A stretch of 64,000 nucleotides of DNA from Pelagibacterium montanilacus (GCF_003992665.1 NZ_RZMX01000001.1:1-64000); one strand, 5' to 3'. Shown: positions 27,620 through 37,341, numbered from the stretch's first letter. Notes: a model not told the origin generated them from the sequence alone. Translations and numbers: made by a program.

Positions 27620-28963
27620 GTGCGCGCGCTGATCTCCGACATAGAGGCCATCGACGAGATCGAGGTCTTCGGTCGCGTCAAATCCGTTCAGGGTCTTCTG
27701 ATCGAAATCGTCGGTCCGGTCCGCGAATTGCGTGTCGGGGGGCGCGTCTTCATCGAGACCCGCGCCGAACGACCGCTCGCCTGCGAGATCATCGGCTTTC
27801 GCGACGGGCTGGCCCTGTGCCTGCCCTTCGGCCCGGTCGACGGCGTGCGGCTGGGCTGCAAGGCGGTCTTTGCCGGCCATGATGGCGCGGTTTATCCCGA
27901 GCCCGGCTGGCTGGGCCGGGTGCTCAACGCCCAGGCCGAACCCATCGATGCAAAAGGCCCGCTCGGGCGCGGCGCGGACGCCTGCCCCCTGCGCGCCCTG
28001 CCCCTTCCCGCCCATGAACGCGCCCGTGTGGGCGAACCCATCGATCTGGGCGTGCGCGCCCTCAACACCTTCACCACGTGCTGCGAGGGCCAGCGCATGG
28101 GCATCTTCGCGGGCTCGGGCGTGGGCAAATCGGTGCTGTTGGGCATGCTCGCCCGCAACACGGACGTGGACGTCGCCATCATCGGGCTGATCGGGGAGCG
28201 CGGGCGCGAGGTCCAGGAGTTCATTTCCGAATCCCTGGGCGAGGAGGGCATGGCCAAGGCCATCGTGATCGTCGCCACCTCCGACGAGCCGGCGCTGATG
28301 CGCCGTCAGGCCGCCTACCTCACCCTCACCCTGGCCGAATATTTCCGCGATCGCGGCCAGCGCGTTCTGTGCATGATGGACAGCCTTACCCGTTTTGCCA
28401 TGGCCCAGCGCGAGATCGGCCTGGCCATCGGCGAGCCCCCCACCGCCAAGGGCTATCCGCCCACCGTCTATTCCGAGCTGCCGCGCCTGCTCGAACGCGC
28501 CGGCCCCGGGCGCAAGGGTTCGGGTTCCGTTACCGGACTATTTACCGTTTTGGTGGAAGGTGACGATCACAATGAGCCGATCGCAGATGCCGTGCGCGGT
28601 ATTCTCGACGGCCACATCGTGATGGAACGGGCCATTGCCGAACGCGGACGCTATCCCGCGATCAACGTGCTCCGGTCCATCTCGCGGACCATGCCCGGCT
28701 GCGTACCAGATGAGGTGCGGCCGGTTCTGGGCAGGGCACGCGAATTCATGTCGGTGTTTGCCGACATGGAGGAACTGATCCGGCTGGGGGCATACCGGAA
28801 GGGATCGGATCCGATGGTTGACCGCGCCATCGCGCTCAACCCGTCCCTGGAGGCGTTTTTGAGCCAGGACGCGGGTGAGCGCACCTCGATCGCCGACGGC
28901 TATGCGCTGCTCGGCGCCGTCGTGGACAAGGATGGAGCGGGCGGCCACAAGCAGGCGACTTGA
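27620..28963 (+). CDS. fliI: FliI, flagellar export ATPase
   Basis: 447 residues, F1-beta-like ATPase of the flagellar type III export apparatus. Walker A region [17 protein letters not shown] (about residues 170-186), [10 protein letters not shown] catalytic segment, Walker [20 protein letters not shown], and [17 protein letters not shown]. Start is GTG 27620 with a GAGGAA SD. fliJ follows after 19 bases. It is separated from its regulator fliH by 10 kb, and shares its control region with ctrA. Confidence 0.97.
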   Translation: MRALISDIEAIDEIEVFGRVKSVQGLLIEIVGPVRELRVGGRVFIETRAERPLACEIIGFRDGLALCLPFGPVDGVRLGCKAVFAGHDGAVYPEPGWLGRVLNAQAEPIDAKGPLGRGADACPLRALPLPAHERARVGEPIDLGVRALNTFTTCCEGQRMGIFAGSGVGKSVLLGMLARNTDVDVAIIGLIGERGREVQEFISESLGEEGMAKAIVIVATSDEPALMRRQAAYLTLTLAEYFRDRGQRVLCMMDSLTRFAMAQREIGLAIGEPPTAKGYPPTVYSELPRLLERAGPGRKGSGSVTGLFTVLVEGDDHNEPIADAVRGILDGHIVMERAIAERGRYPAINVLRSISRTMPGCVPDEVRPVLGRAREFMSVFADMEELIRLGAYRKGSDPMVDRAIALNPSLEAFLSQDAGERTSIADGYALLGAVVDKDGAGGHKQAT

Positions 28964-28982
28964 TGGGTAAGGAGTACAAGTC

Positions 28983-29396
28983 ATGAAGTCGAAGAGCGCC
29001 AGCCTGATCCGGCTCAAGAAATTCCAGGTGGACGAGAAGCGCCGCCAGGTCCTCCAGATCGAAACCATGGTCGCCGATTTCGAGCGCATGGCCGCCGAAC
29101 TCGACCAGCAGATCGAGATCGAGCAGCAAAAGACCGGCATTTCCGATACCGCCCATTTCGCCTATTCCACCTTCGCCAAGGCGGCCATCACCCGGCGCGA
29201 CAATCTCATCGCCTCGGCCAACGACATGCGCGACAAGCTCGAAGCGGCCCAGGACACCCTCGCCGAGGCCCTCGAGGAGCTCAAGAAGGTCGAATTGCTC
29301 GACGCCCGCGAGCACGCACGGGAAAATGCCGAGGATCTCAAGCGCGAATCCGCCGAATATGACGAGATCGCCCGCCTGCGCCACAATCAGCGCTAA
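28983..29396 (+). CDS. fliJ: FliJ, flagellar export chaperone
   Basis: 137 residues, almost wholly predicted coiled coil (RLKKFQVDEKRRQVLQIETM, NDMRDKLEAAQDTLAEALEE), as in other alphaproteobacterial FliJ. FliJ sits in the FliI hexamer like the gamma subunit of F1 and helps substrate delivery. GGAGT SD before ATG 28983. Directly downstream of fliI. Confidence 0.9.
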   Translation: MKSKSASLIRLKKFQVDEKRRQVLQIETMVADFERMAAELDQQIEIEQQKTGISDTAHFAYSTFAKAAITRRDNLIASANDMRDKLEAAQDTLAEALEELKKVELLDAREHARENAEDLKRESAEYDEIARLRHNQR

Positions 29397-29434
29397 GGCT
29401 GGCCAGCCGTCCCCCGCAAAGTTATGGTCGCGCC

Positions 29435-29992
29435 ATGAGCAGCGATCTGGCGACCCTCCAAGCAACGATCCGGCGACGAACCACATGGGCGTTCGGCGTA
29501 ACGCTGCTCTGCTTTGCGCTCGGCTTTGCCGTACTGCCCCAGTTCTTCACCTATCCCCCGCAGCTCTCGGCCCGCCTCGCGCTCGGCGCGCAGGCCGGCG
29601 CCTTCGTCCTGGCCTGGGTTCTGGTCGGGGTGATGATGGTCTCGCTGGCCCGGCAACGCGCCCAGACCGATATCGGAGGGGAGGCCTTCGGATCGCCCTC
29701 GCGCGAGGTCGCCATCAGGCGCGCCTTCCTCGGCAACACCCTCGAACAGGCCATTCTCACCTGCGGCGCCATGCTCGCCTTTGCCAGCCTCGTGGAAGGC
29801 GATGCCCTTGCCCTGGTGCCGGTTACCGTCATGGTCTTCTCCCTCGGCCGCTATCTGTTCTGGCGCGGCTATCCCCATGGGGCGGGTGCCCGCGCCTTTG
29901 GGATGGGCCTCACGCTCCTGCCCGGCGCCCTGCTGCTGGTCTTTGCCCTTTTGGCCACCCTCTGGAACGTGGTGATGGGGATGCCCCGATGA
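29435..29992 (+). CDS. MAPEG-family membrane protein
   Basis: 185 residues with four hydrophobic segments (about 18-38, 50-70, 105-125, 155-178). The MAPEG pattern is seen in NTLEQAILTCGAMLAF and SLGRYLFWRGYPHGAGARAF. MAPEG proteins include glutathione transferases and peroxidases of the membrane, but the substrate here cannot be inferred. It lies 38 bases past fliJ in the same direction, so it may be read through from fliIJ. Confidence 0.7.
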   Translation: MSSDLATLQATIRRRTTWAFGVTLLCFALGFAVLPQFFTYPPQLSARLALGAQAGAFVLAWVLVGVMMVSLARQRAQTDIGGEAFGSPSREVAIRRAFLGNTLEQAILTCGAMLAFASLVEGDALALVPVTVMVFSLGRYLFWRGYPHGAGARAFGMGLTLLPGALLLVFALLATLWNVVMGMPR

Positions 29993-30022
29993 CGGGCCAG
30001 CCAGCGCCAACCGCCGGGAGCC

Positions 30023-31402
30023 ATGATGTTCGTTTCGGTCTTTGACGTCTTCAAGATCAGCGTGGGTCCCTCGTCCTCCCACACCATGGGGCCCATGATC
30101 GCGGCGGCGCGGTTTCTCGACACGCTCCCCGCCGTCCCGGACGACGCGCGCCTCACCGCCACCCTCTACGGCTCGCTCGCCCACACCGGCATCGGCCACG
30201 GCACCATCGACGCGGTGCTCGCGGGGCTCCTGGGCTTTTCCCCCGCCAGCTACGACCGGCAGGCCGCCCGGGACGCCATCGCCACACTGCGCGAAACCGG
30301 CACCCTTACCCTGCCCGCGGGGGAGACCGCCCGGCTCGATCCGGACGCCGATATCGTGCTCGACAAAAAGACCCGCATGGACGCCCACCCCAACGCCATG
30401 CGCTTTGCCCTCCTCTCGCCCGAAGGCGACGTGCTCGCCGAGCAGGTCAGCTATTCGGTCGGCGGGGGCTTTGTGCGCAGCGCTGCCGAAATGGACGCCG
30501 GCGAAGCCCCCGCCGCGCCCGACCAGCCAGCGATCCCCTACCCCTTTTCCAGCGCCGGGGAGATGCTGTCCATGGGCGAGGCCTCGGGCCTCTCGATCGC
30601 GGCGATGAAGCGCGCCAATGAATGCGCCCGGTCGGGCGCCACCGACATCACCGACCGGCTCGAGGGCGTCTGGCAGGTGATGAACGCCTGCATCGACCGT
30701 GGGCTAGAGGCCACCGGGGAATTGCCCGGCGGGCTCCGCGTCAAGCGCCGGGCCGGCGCCATCCATCGCTCCTGCGCGGGCCGGGCGGGCCGCAACGATG
30801 CCCCGCTCCATTCGGCCATCGACTGGCTCACCGCCTATGCCATGGCGGTCAACGAGGAGAACGCGGCGGGCGGACAGGTGGTCACCGCCCCCACAAACGG
30901 CGCGGCCGGGGTCTTCCCCTCGGTCCTGCGTTACTGGCTCGACCACGTCCCGGGCGCGTCCCCCGCGCTCGTCCCCGACATGCTGCTCACCGGCGCGGCC
31001 ATTGGCGGGCTCATCAAGTTCAACGCCTCGATCTCGGGCGCGGAAGTGGGCTGTCAGGGGGAGGTCGGTTCGGCCTCTGCCATGGCCGCCGCGGCGCTTT
31101 GCGCCGCGCTCGGGGGCACCAACGCCCAGATCGAGAACGCGGCGGAAATCGCGCTCGAACACCATCTGGGCATGACGTGCGATCCGGTGCGCGGGCTGGT
31201 GCAGGTGCCCTGCATCGAGCGCAACGGGCTCGGCGCGGTCAAGGCCGTCACCGCCGCCACCCTCGCGCTCAATGGCGATGGCAGCCATATCGTCTCGCTC
31301 GACGCGTGCATCCGCACCATGCAGGAAACCGGGCGCGACATGGACGTGCGCTACAAGGAAACCTCGCTGGGCGGCCTCAGCGTCGCGGTGCCGGACTGTT
31401 GA
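30023..31402 (+). CDS. sdaA: L-serine ammonia-lyase (iron-sulfur type)
   Basis: 459 residues, single-chain form. Converts L-serine to pyruvate and ammonia using a 4Fe-4S cluster. N-terminal beta domain starts [21 protein letters not shown]; the alpha domain carries the cluster cysteines in segments such as [17 protein letters not shown] and [16 protein letters not shown], plus [20 protein letters not shown]. Length and domain order are standard. MM at the start leaves 30023 or 30026 as the first codon. Confidence 0.95.
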   Translation: MMFVSVFDVFKISVGPSSSHTMGPMIAAARFLDTLPAVPDDARLTATLYGSLAHTGIGHGTIDAVLAGLLGFSPASYDRQAARDAIATLRETGTLTLPAGETARLDPDADIVLDKKTRMDAHPNAMRFALLSPEGDVLAEQVSYSVGGGFVRSAAEMDAGEAPAAPDQPAIPYPFSSAGEMLSMGEASGLSIAAMKRANECARSGATDITDRLEGVWQVMNACIDRGLEATGELPGGLRVKRRAGAIHRSCAGRAGRNDAPLHSAIDWLTAYAMAVNEENAAGGQVVTAPTNGAAGVFPSVLRYWLDHVPGASPALVPDMLLTGAAIGGLIKFNASISGAEVGCQGEVGSASAMAAAALCAALGGTNAQIENAAEIALEHHLGMTCDPVRGLVQVPCIERNGLGAVKAVTAATLALNGDGSHIVSLDACIRTMQETGRDMDVRYKETSLGGLSVAVPDC

Positions 31403-31413
31403 GGCCCGACATC

Positions 31414-31505
31414 GAGCGTTTCCAGGACAAGTGGAAACACTTTTCCGGTTCGGAAACGCGACACATCAAAGACTTGAAGCCCATGTTCTGGTTCGATCAG
31501 AACGG
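31414..31505. repeat. Rhizobiales-type intergenic palindromic repeat, copy 3
   Basis: The 49-bp unit 31414-31462 differs from copy 2 only at one base and in the central loop, where TTTCC is replaced by GAAAC. A second hairpin, GTTCTG-gttcgat-CAGAAC (near 31485-31503), resembles the hairpin at 9412. Confidence 0.8.
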
Positions 31506-31510
31506 GGAAT

Positions 31511-31861
31511 CTACTCGGCCACCACCGCGACGTCCCCGATCATCGTGCCGTCGCTGCCCTCGAAAATCCGGAAGCCCGTCGTCCCGTCGACCGCGTAGGT
31601 CACGGTCACCAGCCCGTCCTGGGTCTGGACCGAAACCACTTCCGCGCCCTCGGGAATCGACACCGTCTCGAGCGCGTAACGCGTCTCGGCCCCGCTCTCC
31701 ATTGTGCTCAGCCGATAGACAACCACCCCCGCAATCGCCATAAAGCCGATCAGCATGATGAGCACGGAAAACCCGGCGCGGCGGCGTGCCTTGGCCATGA
31801 TCTTGAGCGCTTCGGGGCTGTAGGGCTGGTCGCCGTCGGGCTCGGGATGGGAATGGGACAT
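31511..31861 (-). CDS. Small single-pass membrane protein, about 116 aa
   Basis: Starts MSHSHPEPDGDQPYSPEALK; a cytoplasmic Arg/Lys-rich stretch (KIMAKARRRAG) precedes one membrane segment (FSVLIMLIGFMAIAGVVVYRL, about residues 31-51), and a beta-rich C-terminal domain faces the periplasm. No family is recognised with confidence. Its start codon at 31861 overlaps that of the divergent pseudouridine synthase gene. Confidence 0.7.
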   Translation of the reverse strand: MSHSHPEPDGDQPYSPEALKIMAKARRRAGFSVLIMLIGFMAIAGVVVYRLSTMESGAETRYALETVSIPEGAEVVSVQTQDGLVTVTYAVDGTTGFRIFEGSDGTMIGDVAVVAE

Positions 31862-32870
31862 GGCGATGGATCCGATCGATGAGACTGCGCACGCCACCCT
31901 CGTCCCCGAGGCCGAGGCCGGAACGCGCCTCGATGCCTTCCTGGCGAACCAGTTTCCACAGTTCTCGCGCAACCGGATCAAGGAGTTGATCCTATCGGGC
32001 GCGGTGGATGTGGACGGGGCCGTGCGTGACGTGCCCAGATATCGCGTCAGGGCCGGAGAGTCCATCGTGCTCGCCGCCCCCGAGCCGGTCGAGGCCACGC
32101 CCCGGCCCCAGGACATCGCGCTCGACATCCTCCATGAGGACGCGCACCTCATCGTCATCGCCAAACCTGCCGGGCTCGTGGTCCACCCCGCCCCGGGCAA
32201 TGCCGAGGGCACGCTGGTCAATGCCCTCCTCCACCATTGCGGAGAATCGCTGTCGGGCATCGGCGGGGTCAGGCGCCCCGGGATCGTACACCGGCTCGAC
32301 AAGGACACCTCCGGGGTCATGGTCGTCGCCAAGACAGAAGCCGCTCACAAGGGGCTCTCGGACCAGTTCGCCGATCACGGCCGCACCGGACCGCTCGAGC
32401 GCGCCTATACCGCTTTGGTCTGGGGCGCGCCCGATCCGCTGCGCGGGCGCATCGAGACCACCATTGGCCGCGATCCCCACAACCGGCTCAAGCAGTCCGT
32501 GCGCGCCGCCGATGGGCGGGTCGCCATCACCCATTACCGCGTCACCGAGCGCTGGGCGGGGGAGAAATGGGCCGTCTCGTCGGTCGATTGCCGGCTCGAG
32601 ACCGGACGCACCCACCAGATCCGCGTCCATCTGGGCCATATCGGCCACCCGCTCCTGGGCGACCCGGTCTATGGGTCGGGCTTTGCCACCAAGATCAACA
32701 CCCTGCCCGAACCGGCCCGCGCGCTGCTCTCGGGACTGGGCCGCCAGGCGCTGCACGCGCGCCTCCTCGGCTTCGCCCATCCCGCCACCGGGGAAACGCT
32801 CCGCTTCGAGGCTCCGCTCCCCCCCGAACTCCAAGCGCTTGCAACTGAACTGACGCGATTTGCGTTATAG
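31860..32870 (+). CDS. rluD: RluA/RluD-family 23S rRNA pseudouridine synthase
   Basis: 336 residues. N-terminal S4 RNA-binding domain (GTRLDAFLANQFPQFSRNRI) and catalytic domain with HRLDKDTSGVMVVAK containing the catalytic Asp, and ETGRTHQIRVHL. RluD in E. coli modifies U1911/1915/1917; the subfamily choice rests on general sequence. ATG 31860 or ATG 31866 could be the start. The first overlaps the divergent gene's start codon, which leaves no promoter space between them. Confidence 0.92.
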   Translation: MAMDPIDETAHATLVPEAEAGTRLDAFLANQFPQFSRNRIKELILSGAVDVDGAVRDVPRYRVRAGESIVLAAPEPVEATPRPQDIALDILHEDAHLIVIAKPAGLVVHPAPGNAEGTLVNALLHHCGESLSGIGGVRRPGIVHRLDKDTSGVMVVAKTEAAHKGLSDQFADHGRTGPLERAYTALVWGAPDPLRGRIETTIGRDPHNRLKQSVRAADGRVAITHYRVTERWAGEKWAVSSVDCRLETGRTHQIRVHLGHIGHPLLGDPVYGSGFATKINTLPEPARALLSGLGRQALHARLLGFAHPATGETLRFEAPLPPELQALATELTRFAL

Positions 32871-33056
32871 CGATTAAGGGCGGTTTGACTCTCGTCGCCG
32901 GTGATCGGAATTTTCGCCGGCCCGGGGTGCAATCGCCAAAATCCGACCTATATTGATCGCCACTGCCGTCATGCGGGCGATCCTGTCTGCCTGCCGGCAC
33001 ACGCGGGGAACCGGCCCGGGGGCCGGCCGTTGCTCCGCAAAAAGGGGTATTTTTTC

Positions 33057-33929
33057 ATGGCCCAGTCCAATGTTCCCGTGCTCTCGTCAGAGAGCGGGCT
33101 CAATCGCTACCTCCAGGAGATCCGCAAGTTTCCGATGCTGGATCCCGACGAGGAATTCATGCTCGCCAAGCGTTACAAGGAACACGAGGATCCCCAGGCC
33201 GCCCAGCGCCTGATCACCTCGCACCTGCGGCTGGTGGCCAAGATCGCCATGGGCTATCGCGGCTATGGCCTGCCCATTTCCGAAGTGATTTCCGAAGGCA
33301 ATGTGGGGCTCATGCAGGCGGTCAAGCGCTTCGAGCCCGACAAGGGCTTTCGGCTGGCCACCTATGCCATGTGGTGGATCCGCGCCTCGATCCAGGAATA
33401 CGTGCTGCGCTCGTGGTCGCTGGTCAAGATTGGCACCACTGCCGCCCAGAAGCGGCTGTTTTTCAACCTGCGGCGCCTCAAGGGCCAGATCGCGGCGCTC
33501 GAGGACGGTTCGCTCCATCCCGACCAGATCAAGCAGATCGCGACCACGCTCAAGGTCACCGAAGACGATGTGGTCTCGATGAACCAGCGGCTGACCGGGG
33601 ATGCCTCGCTCAACGCGCCCATGCGCGCCGACGAGGGCACCAGCCAGTGGCAGGACTGGCTGATCGACGAGACCCCCGATCAGGAAGAGGTTCTGGGCAA
33701 GAGCCAGGAATATGACGAGCGCATGGGCCTGCTCGAGAACGCCATGGACGTGCTCAACGACCGCGAACGCGCCATCTTCCGCGCCCGGCGCCTCAAGGAG
33801 AACCCCTCGACGCTGGAGGAGCTGGCCCAGCAATACGAGGTCAGCCGCGAGCGCATCCGCCAGATCGAGGTCCGCGCCTTTGAAAAGGTCCAGGATGCGG
33901 TGAAAGAGGCCGCGCGCGAAGCCCATTGA
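33057..33929 (+). CDS. rpoH: RpoH, heat-shock sigma factor (sigma-32)
   Basis: 290 residues. Sigma-70 family group 3: region 2 (LRLVAKIAMGYRGYGLPISE, FEPDKGFRLATYAMWWIRAS), the RpoH box region (QKRLFFNLRRLKG), and region 4 (TLEELAQQYEVSRERIRQIE). Start ATG 33057 has AAGGGG ten bases upstream. The frame is open to 32901 but that part has no sigma-factor similarity. Region 32871-33056 should hold its promoter; I see no unambiguous -35/-10. Confidence 0.97.
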   Translation: MAQSNVPVLSSESGLNRYLQEIRKFPMLDPDEEFMLAKRYKEHEDPQAAQRLITSHLRLVAKIAMGYRGYGLPISEVISEGNVGLMQAVKRFEPDKGFRLATYAMWWIRASIQEYVLRSWSLVKIGTTAAQKRLFFNLRRLKGQIAALEDGSLHPDQIKQIATTLKVTEDDVVSMNQRLTGDASLNAPMRADEGTSQWQDWLIDETPDQEEVLGKSQEYDERMGLLENAMDVLNDRERAIFRARRLKENPSTLEELAQQYEVSRERIRQIEVRAFEKVQDAVKEAAREAH

Positions 33930-33932
33930 TTA

Positions 33933-33964
33933 TTGCCCGCGCCCAAGGCACTTTGCGCGGGCAA
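33933..33964 (+). terminator. Hairpin after rpoH
   Basis: TTGCCCGCGC and GCGCGGGCAA pair perfectly with a 12-base loop, directly after the rpoH stop. The tail is not T-rich, so termination may be weak. Confidence 0.65.
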
Positions 33965-34061
33965 ATTAAAGGTTTCGAGCTGCAGTCCTGATCCAGGTAT
34001 AAGTGCAGTCCAGTTTCCTGAACCAGAGGACAAAACCGGACGGCAGACCCGTCCGATTTCC

Positions 34062-35381
34062 ATGATAGAAATCGCAATCGTTGCAGGCCTCGTCCTGCTT
34101 AACGGCGTGTTCGCCATGTCCGAACTTGCCGTCGTCTCCGCCCGCCGGGCCCTTCTTCGGTCCATGGCGGAGCGTGGCAATCGCGGCGCCGCCAGCGCCC
34201 TCGCCCTCGCCGATGACCCGGGACGCTTCCTGTCCACGGTCCAGATCGGCATCACCCTGATCGGCATCATCGCCGGCGCCTTCTCGGGCGCCACGCTGGG
34301 CGGAGCGCTGACCGCGACTCTCGCCGGGCTCGGCCTTTCGCCCGCCTTCGCCTCGGCGCTGGGCTATGGCGGGGTCGTGGCCATCATCACCTATCTCTCG
34401 GTGGTGGTGGGCGAGCTCGTGCCCAAGAATTTCGCCCTGCGCCACGCCGAGGCCATCGCCTGCCTCGTCGCCCCGCCCATGACGCTCCTCTCGCGCGTTG
34501 CCGGACCCGTGGTCTGGCTGCTCGATTCCTCGACCCGCGCCTTGCTGCGCCTTTTCGGCATGGCCGAGGGCCGCGAGGAGGTCGTGACCGAAGAAGAGAT
34601 CAAGGCCATGGTTGCCCAGGCGGCGGCCACAGGGGTTATCGAGGGCGACGAAAAGCGCATGATCGCCGGGGTGTTGCGCCTGTCGGATCGCACCGCCCGC
34701 GCGGTGATGACCCCGCGGCTGGACATCGACGCCCTGCGCCTCGCCCAGCCCCTCGCCGAGCTCGACGCCGAGATTCGCCGCTCCCGGCACGCGCGTCTGC
34801 CCGTCCTCGACACTTCGGACGACGACGTTCTGGGGGTGATCGTGGTGCGCGAATATCTCGCCGACCCCGCGCCCGAAACACCCGATGCGCTCCGGGCGAT
34901 GATCCGCCCCGTCCCGATGGTCCCCGAGACCCTGGGCGCCCTCGAGGTGCTTGACCGGCTGCGCGAGGCCGACCAGCCCATGGCGCTGGTGCTTGACGAA
35001 TACGGTCATTTCGAGGGCCTCGTGACCCCGGCGGACCTGCTCGAAGCCATCGCCGGCGTCTTCAAATCCGACCTCGACGGGGAGGCCCAGCTCACCCTCG
35101 TCAGACGCGAGGACGGCTCATGGCTCATCGACGGCGCGCTCGACGCCGACGAGATGGCCGAGACCCTCGCGATCACGCTCCCCTCGCGCGCACCGTACCA
35201 GACCGTTGCCGGCTTCATGATCCACAAGCTGCGCCGCCTGCCCCGGACCGGGGAATGGGTCGAAGCCTTCGGCTGGCGCTTCGAGGTCGTGGACATGGAC
35301 GGCCGCCGGATCGACAAGATCCTCGCCAGCCCGGTATCGGCCCAAACCGGTCCCGCCCGGACCACGCCGCCGCGCCCCTGA
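34062..35381 (+). CDS. Hemolysin/CorC-family membrane protein (DUF21-CBS-CorC_HlyC)
   Basis: About 439 residues. Begins MIEIAIVAGLVLLNGVFAMSELAVVSARR, the DUF21 (CNNM) transmembrane domain with three or four helices to about residue 200, then two CBS domains (VMTPRLDIDALR, PVLDTSDDDVLGVIV, MALVLDEYGHFEGLVT) and a CorC_HlyC domain at the end. Members are involved in Mg/Co efflux or ion handling. Start is ATG 34062; the longer frame lies over the rpoH terminator. Confidence 0.9.
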   Translation: MIEIAIVAGLVLLNGVFAMSELAVVSARRALLRSMAERGNRGAASALALADDPGRFLSTVQIGITLIGIIAGAFSGATLGGALTATLAGLGLSPAFASALGYGGVVAIITYLSVVVGELVPKNFALRHAEAIACLVAPPMTLLSRVAGPVVWLLDSSTRALLRLFGMAEGREEVVTEEEIKAMVAQAAATGVIEGDEKRMIAGVLRLSDRTARAVMTPRLDIDALRLAQPLAELDAEIRRSRHARLPVLDTSDDDVLGVIVVREYLADPAPETPDALRAMIRPVPMVPETLGALEVLDRLREADQPMALVLDEYGHFEGLVTPADLLEAIAGVFKSDLDGEAQLTLVRREDGSWLIDGALDADEMAETLAITLPSRAPYQTVAGFMIHKLRRLPRTGEWVEAFGWRFEVVDMDGRRIDKILASPVSAQTGPARTTPPRP

Positions 35382-35407
35382 CCCTGCCAGGGCTGTGCCC
35401 GGCCCTC

Positions 35408-36067
35408 TCAAGGGGCCGGGCACAGCCCGATCAGCACCTTCAACAGGCCACGATCCATGATCAGCAGCCAGGGGTCCTGCGCCCCCGGCGCCACCTGGAT
35501 CGAGACGGTCTCGGCGCTCGCCGCGTTGGACGTGCCCACCCGTTCGCCCTGTTCGAGCACCAGCCCCGCGAGCGGATAAACGAGCCCGCTCGACCCTGCA
35601 AATTCGGTCCGCCCCAGCGGGTAGACAGAAACCCTCTGCCCCGCCCCTGGCGTGATCGTGAGGTCCCCCGCCACCCCCAGCGCCAGATCGTGCTCGTCGA
35701 GCAGCACGATCCTGCGCCCCGCCGCGTGACGAGAAACCGCGTGCAGCGCGGCGAGCGTGTGGTCGAACCGCCCACCCGTCATCCCGATGGCAAGGGTCAC
35801 AGGCGCCTGTGTCATCCCCAGTGCCTTCTCGAAATCGGTGCTGTCCTGGTCGGCGATGGCGATGATGCGCGTGGAAGCGGGAAACCGCCCCGCAGAGCCC
35901 AGCGAATCCATGTCCCCGATCACCGCATCGGGCACGATGCCATGATCGGCCAGAACGTCCCCGCCGCTGTCGGCCCCTACGAACCCCACGGCCAGCCCCG
36001 CCACTTCGGCGAGCAAAGCAGGGTCGACCCGTCCCCCGCCCACGATGACGAGCGGGCCGGAAAACAC
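35408..36067 (-). CDS. thiN: Thiamine diphosphokinase
   Basis: About 219 residues. Phosphorylates thiamine to TPP. Motifs: IVGGGRVDP, GADSGGDVLADHGIVPDAVIGDMDS (active-site acidic run), QDSTDFEKAL and GMTGGRFDHTLA, all typical. No ATG lies in a sensible place; GTG 36067 or TTG 36070 follows a GAGGGG SD. Starting further out would run antisense through the TPP riboswitch. It is divergent from thiBPQ, so uptake and activation of thiamine are encoded back to back. Confidence 0.88.
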   Translation of the reverse strand: MFSGPLVIVGGGRVDPALLAEVAGLAVGFVGADSGGDVLADHGIVPDAVIGDMDSLGSAGRFPASTRIIAIADQDSTDFEKALGMTQAPVTLAIGMTGGRFDHTLAALHAVSRHAAGRRIVLLDEHDLALGVAGDLTITPGAGQRVSVYPLGRTEFAGSSGLVYPLAGLVLEQGERVGTSNAASAETVSIQVAPGAQDPWLLIMDRGLLKVLIGLCPAP

Positions 36068-36128
36068 CAAAGGCCCCTCGCCCGCGGCGACGGCCTCTTG
36101 AACGGTTTGATGGCTGGATATAGTGTCG

Positions 36129-36222
36129 CCTCGTCTCGCTGGGGTGTTCGTGAGAAATCGCGGGCTGAGAAAAACCCATTGAACCTGAACCAGGTCATGC
36201 TGGCGGAGGAAGTTCGAGATGG
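36129..36222 (+). promoter_or_regulatory. TPP riboswitch (THI element) for thiBPQ
   Basis: The conserved cores are visible: CTGGGGTGTTCG, then GGGCTGAGAAAAACCCATTG, the sensor stretch GAACCTGAACCAGGTCATGC and TGGCGGAGGAA. This is a standard TPP aptamer. It lies about 115 bases before thiB and probably represses expression when TPP is abundant, perhaps by hiding the SD at about 36325. Confidence 0.95.
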
Positions 36223-36336
36223 CAAGTCGCTCGCCGTGTCGCACGCCTTGCCATTCCAGTCGCTCTCTTTCCATCCATGACCGCAATCTGGCCGGACCGC
36301 CAATCGGGGTGGTCCGTCGTGAAAAGGAGCCGACCC

Positions 36337-37341
36337 ATGGTCAAAACCCTTGCACCATGCCTCGTTGCGGTGGCCCTCGGATCGCTTGGATCCGTCGCCA
36401 ACGCACAGGATAACCACCTCACCGTCTACACCTACGACGCCTTTGCCGCCGATTGGGGCCCCGGCCCCGCGCTCAAGGCGGGCTTTGAGGCCCGGTGCGA
36501 CTGCACCATCGATTTCGTCGCCGCCGATTCCTCGATCGGCGCCCTGCGCCGCGCCCAGCTCGAGGGCGAGGACACCGAGGCCGACATCATCCTGGGGCTC
36601 GACACCGCCACCATGGGCGAGGGGATCGAAAGCGGGCTTTTCGTCGAGCACGGGCTCGACTACCCCGAACTCGACCTGCCGATGGACTGGGCCGATCCGG
36701 TCTTTGCCCCCGTCGATTACGGCTATTTCGCCTTCGTCTATGACACCGAGGCCCTCGACACGCCCCCGGCCAGTTTCCAAGACCTCGTCGCACTGCCCGA
36801 GGATTTCCGCATCGTCATCCAGGACCCCCGCGCCTCCACGCCCGGCCTCGGCCTCGTGCTCTGGATCAAGGCGGTCTATGGTGAGGAGGCGGCCGCCTAT
36901 TGGGAAGAGCTCGCACCCTATATCCTGACCGTCACCGGCGGCTGGTCGGAATCCTACGACCTCTTCCTTGCGGGCGAAGCCGACATGGTCCTCTCCTACA
37001 CCACCTCCCCGGCCTATCACGTCATCGCCGAGGACGAGACGCGCTACCAGGCCGCGCGGTTCGAGGAAGGCCACTACACCCAGATCGAGGTCGCCGGCAT
37101 CCTGGGCTCGAGCCCCGATATCGATCTCGCCCGCGCGTTCCTCGACTATCTCATGACCCCCGAGGCTCAGGCCACGCTGCCGGAAACCAACTGGATGTAT
37201 CCCATCGTCGAACCCGAAGGGGGGCTCAATCCCGGCTTTGACGCCATGATCGACCCCGATCCCGCGCTTCTCCTGGACGCCGACACCGTCGCGGCCAACA
37301 CCCGCGCCTGGATCGACGAAGCCTTCGCGGCGCTGCGCTAG
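36337..37341 (+). CDS. thiB: ThiB, thiamine ABC transporter substrate-binding protein
   Basis: About 334 residues with a signal peptide (LVAVALGSLGSVANAQ). Periplasmic binding protein of the thiamine/TPP importer: LTVYTYDAFAADWGPGP, GLDTATMGEGIESGLF, PVDYGYFAFVYD and GGWSESYDLFLAGEADMVLS are characteristic. ATG 36337 has an AGGAG SD. First gene of thiBPQ under the TPP riboswitch; the stop overlaps the thiP GTG. Confidence 0.95.
   Translation: MVKTLAPCLVAVALGSLGSVANAQDNHLTVYTYDAFAADWGPGPALKAGFEARCDCTIDFVAADSSIGALRRAQLEGEDTEADIILGLDTATMGEGIESGLFVEHGLDYPELDLPMDWADPVFAPVDYGYFAFVYDTEALDTPPASFQDLVALPEDFRIVIQDPRASTPGLGLVLWIKAVYGEEAAAYWEELAPYILTVTGGWSESYDLFLAGEADMVLSYTTSPAYHVIAEDETRYQAARFEEGHYTQIEVAGILGSSPDIDLARAFLDYLMTPEAQATLPETNWMYPIVEPEGGLNPGFDAMIDPDPALLLDADTVAANTRAWIDEAFAALR

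Noticed and set aside
36068-36286. N-terminal extension of the thiamine kinase frame through the TPP riboswitch
   Set aside because: The extra residues are the complement of the aptamer and have no family similarity; an SD supports the internal GTG/TTG.
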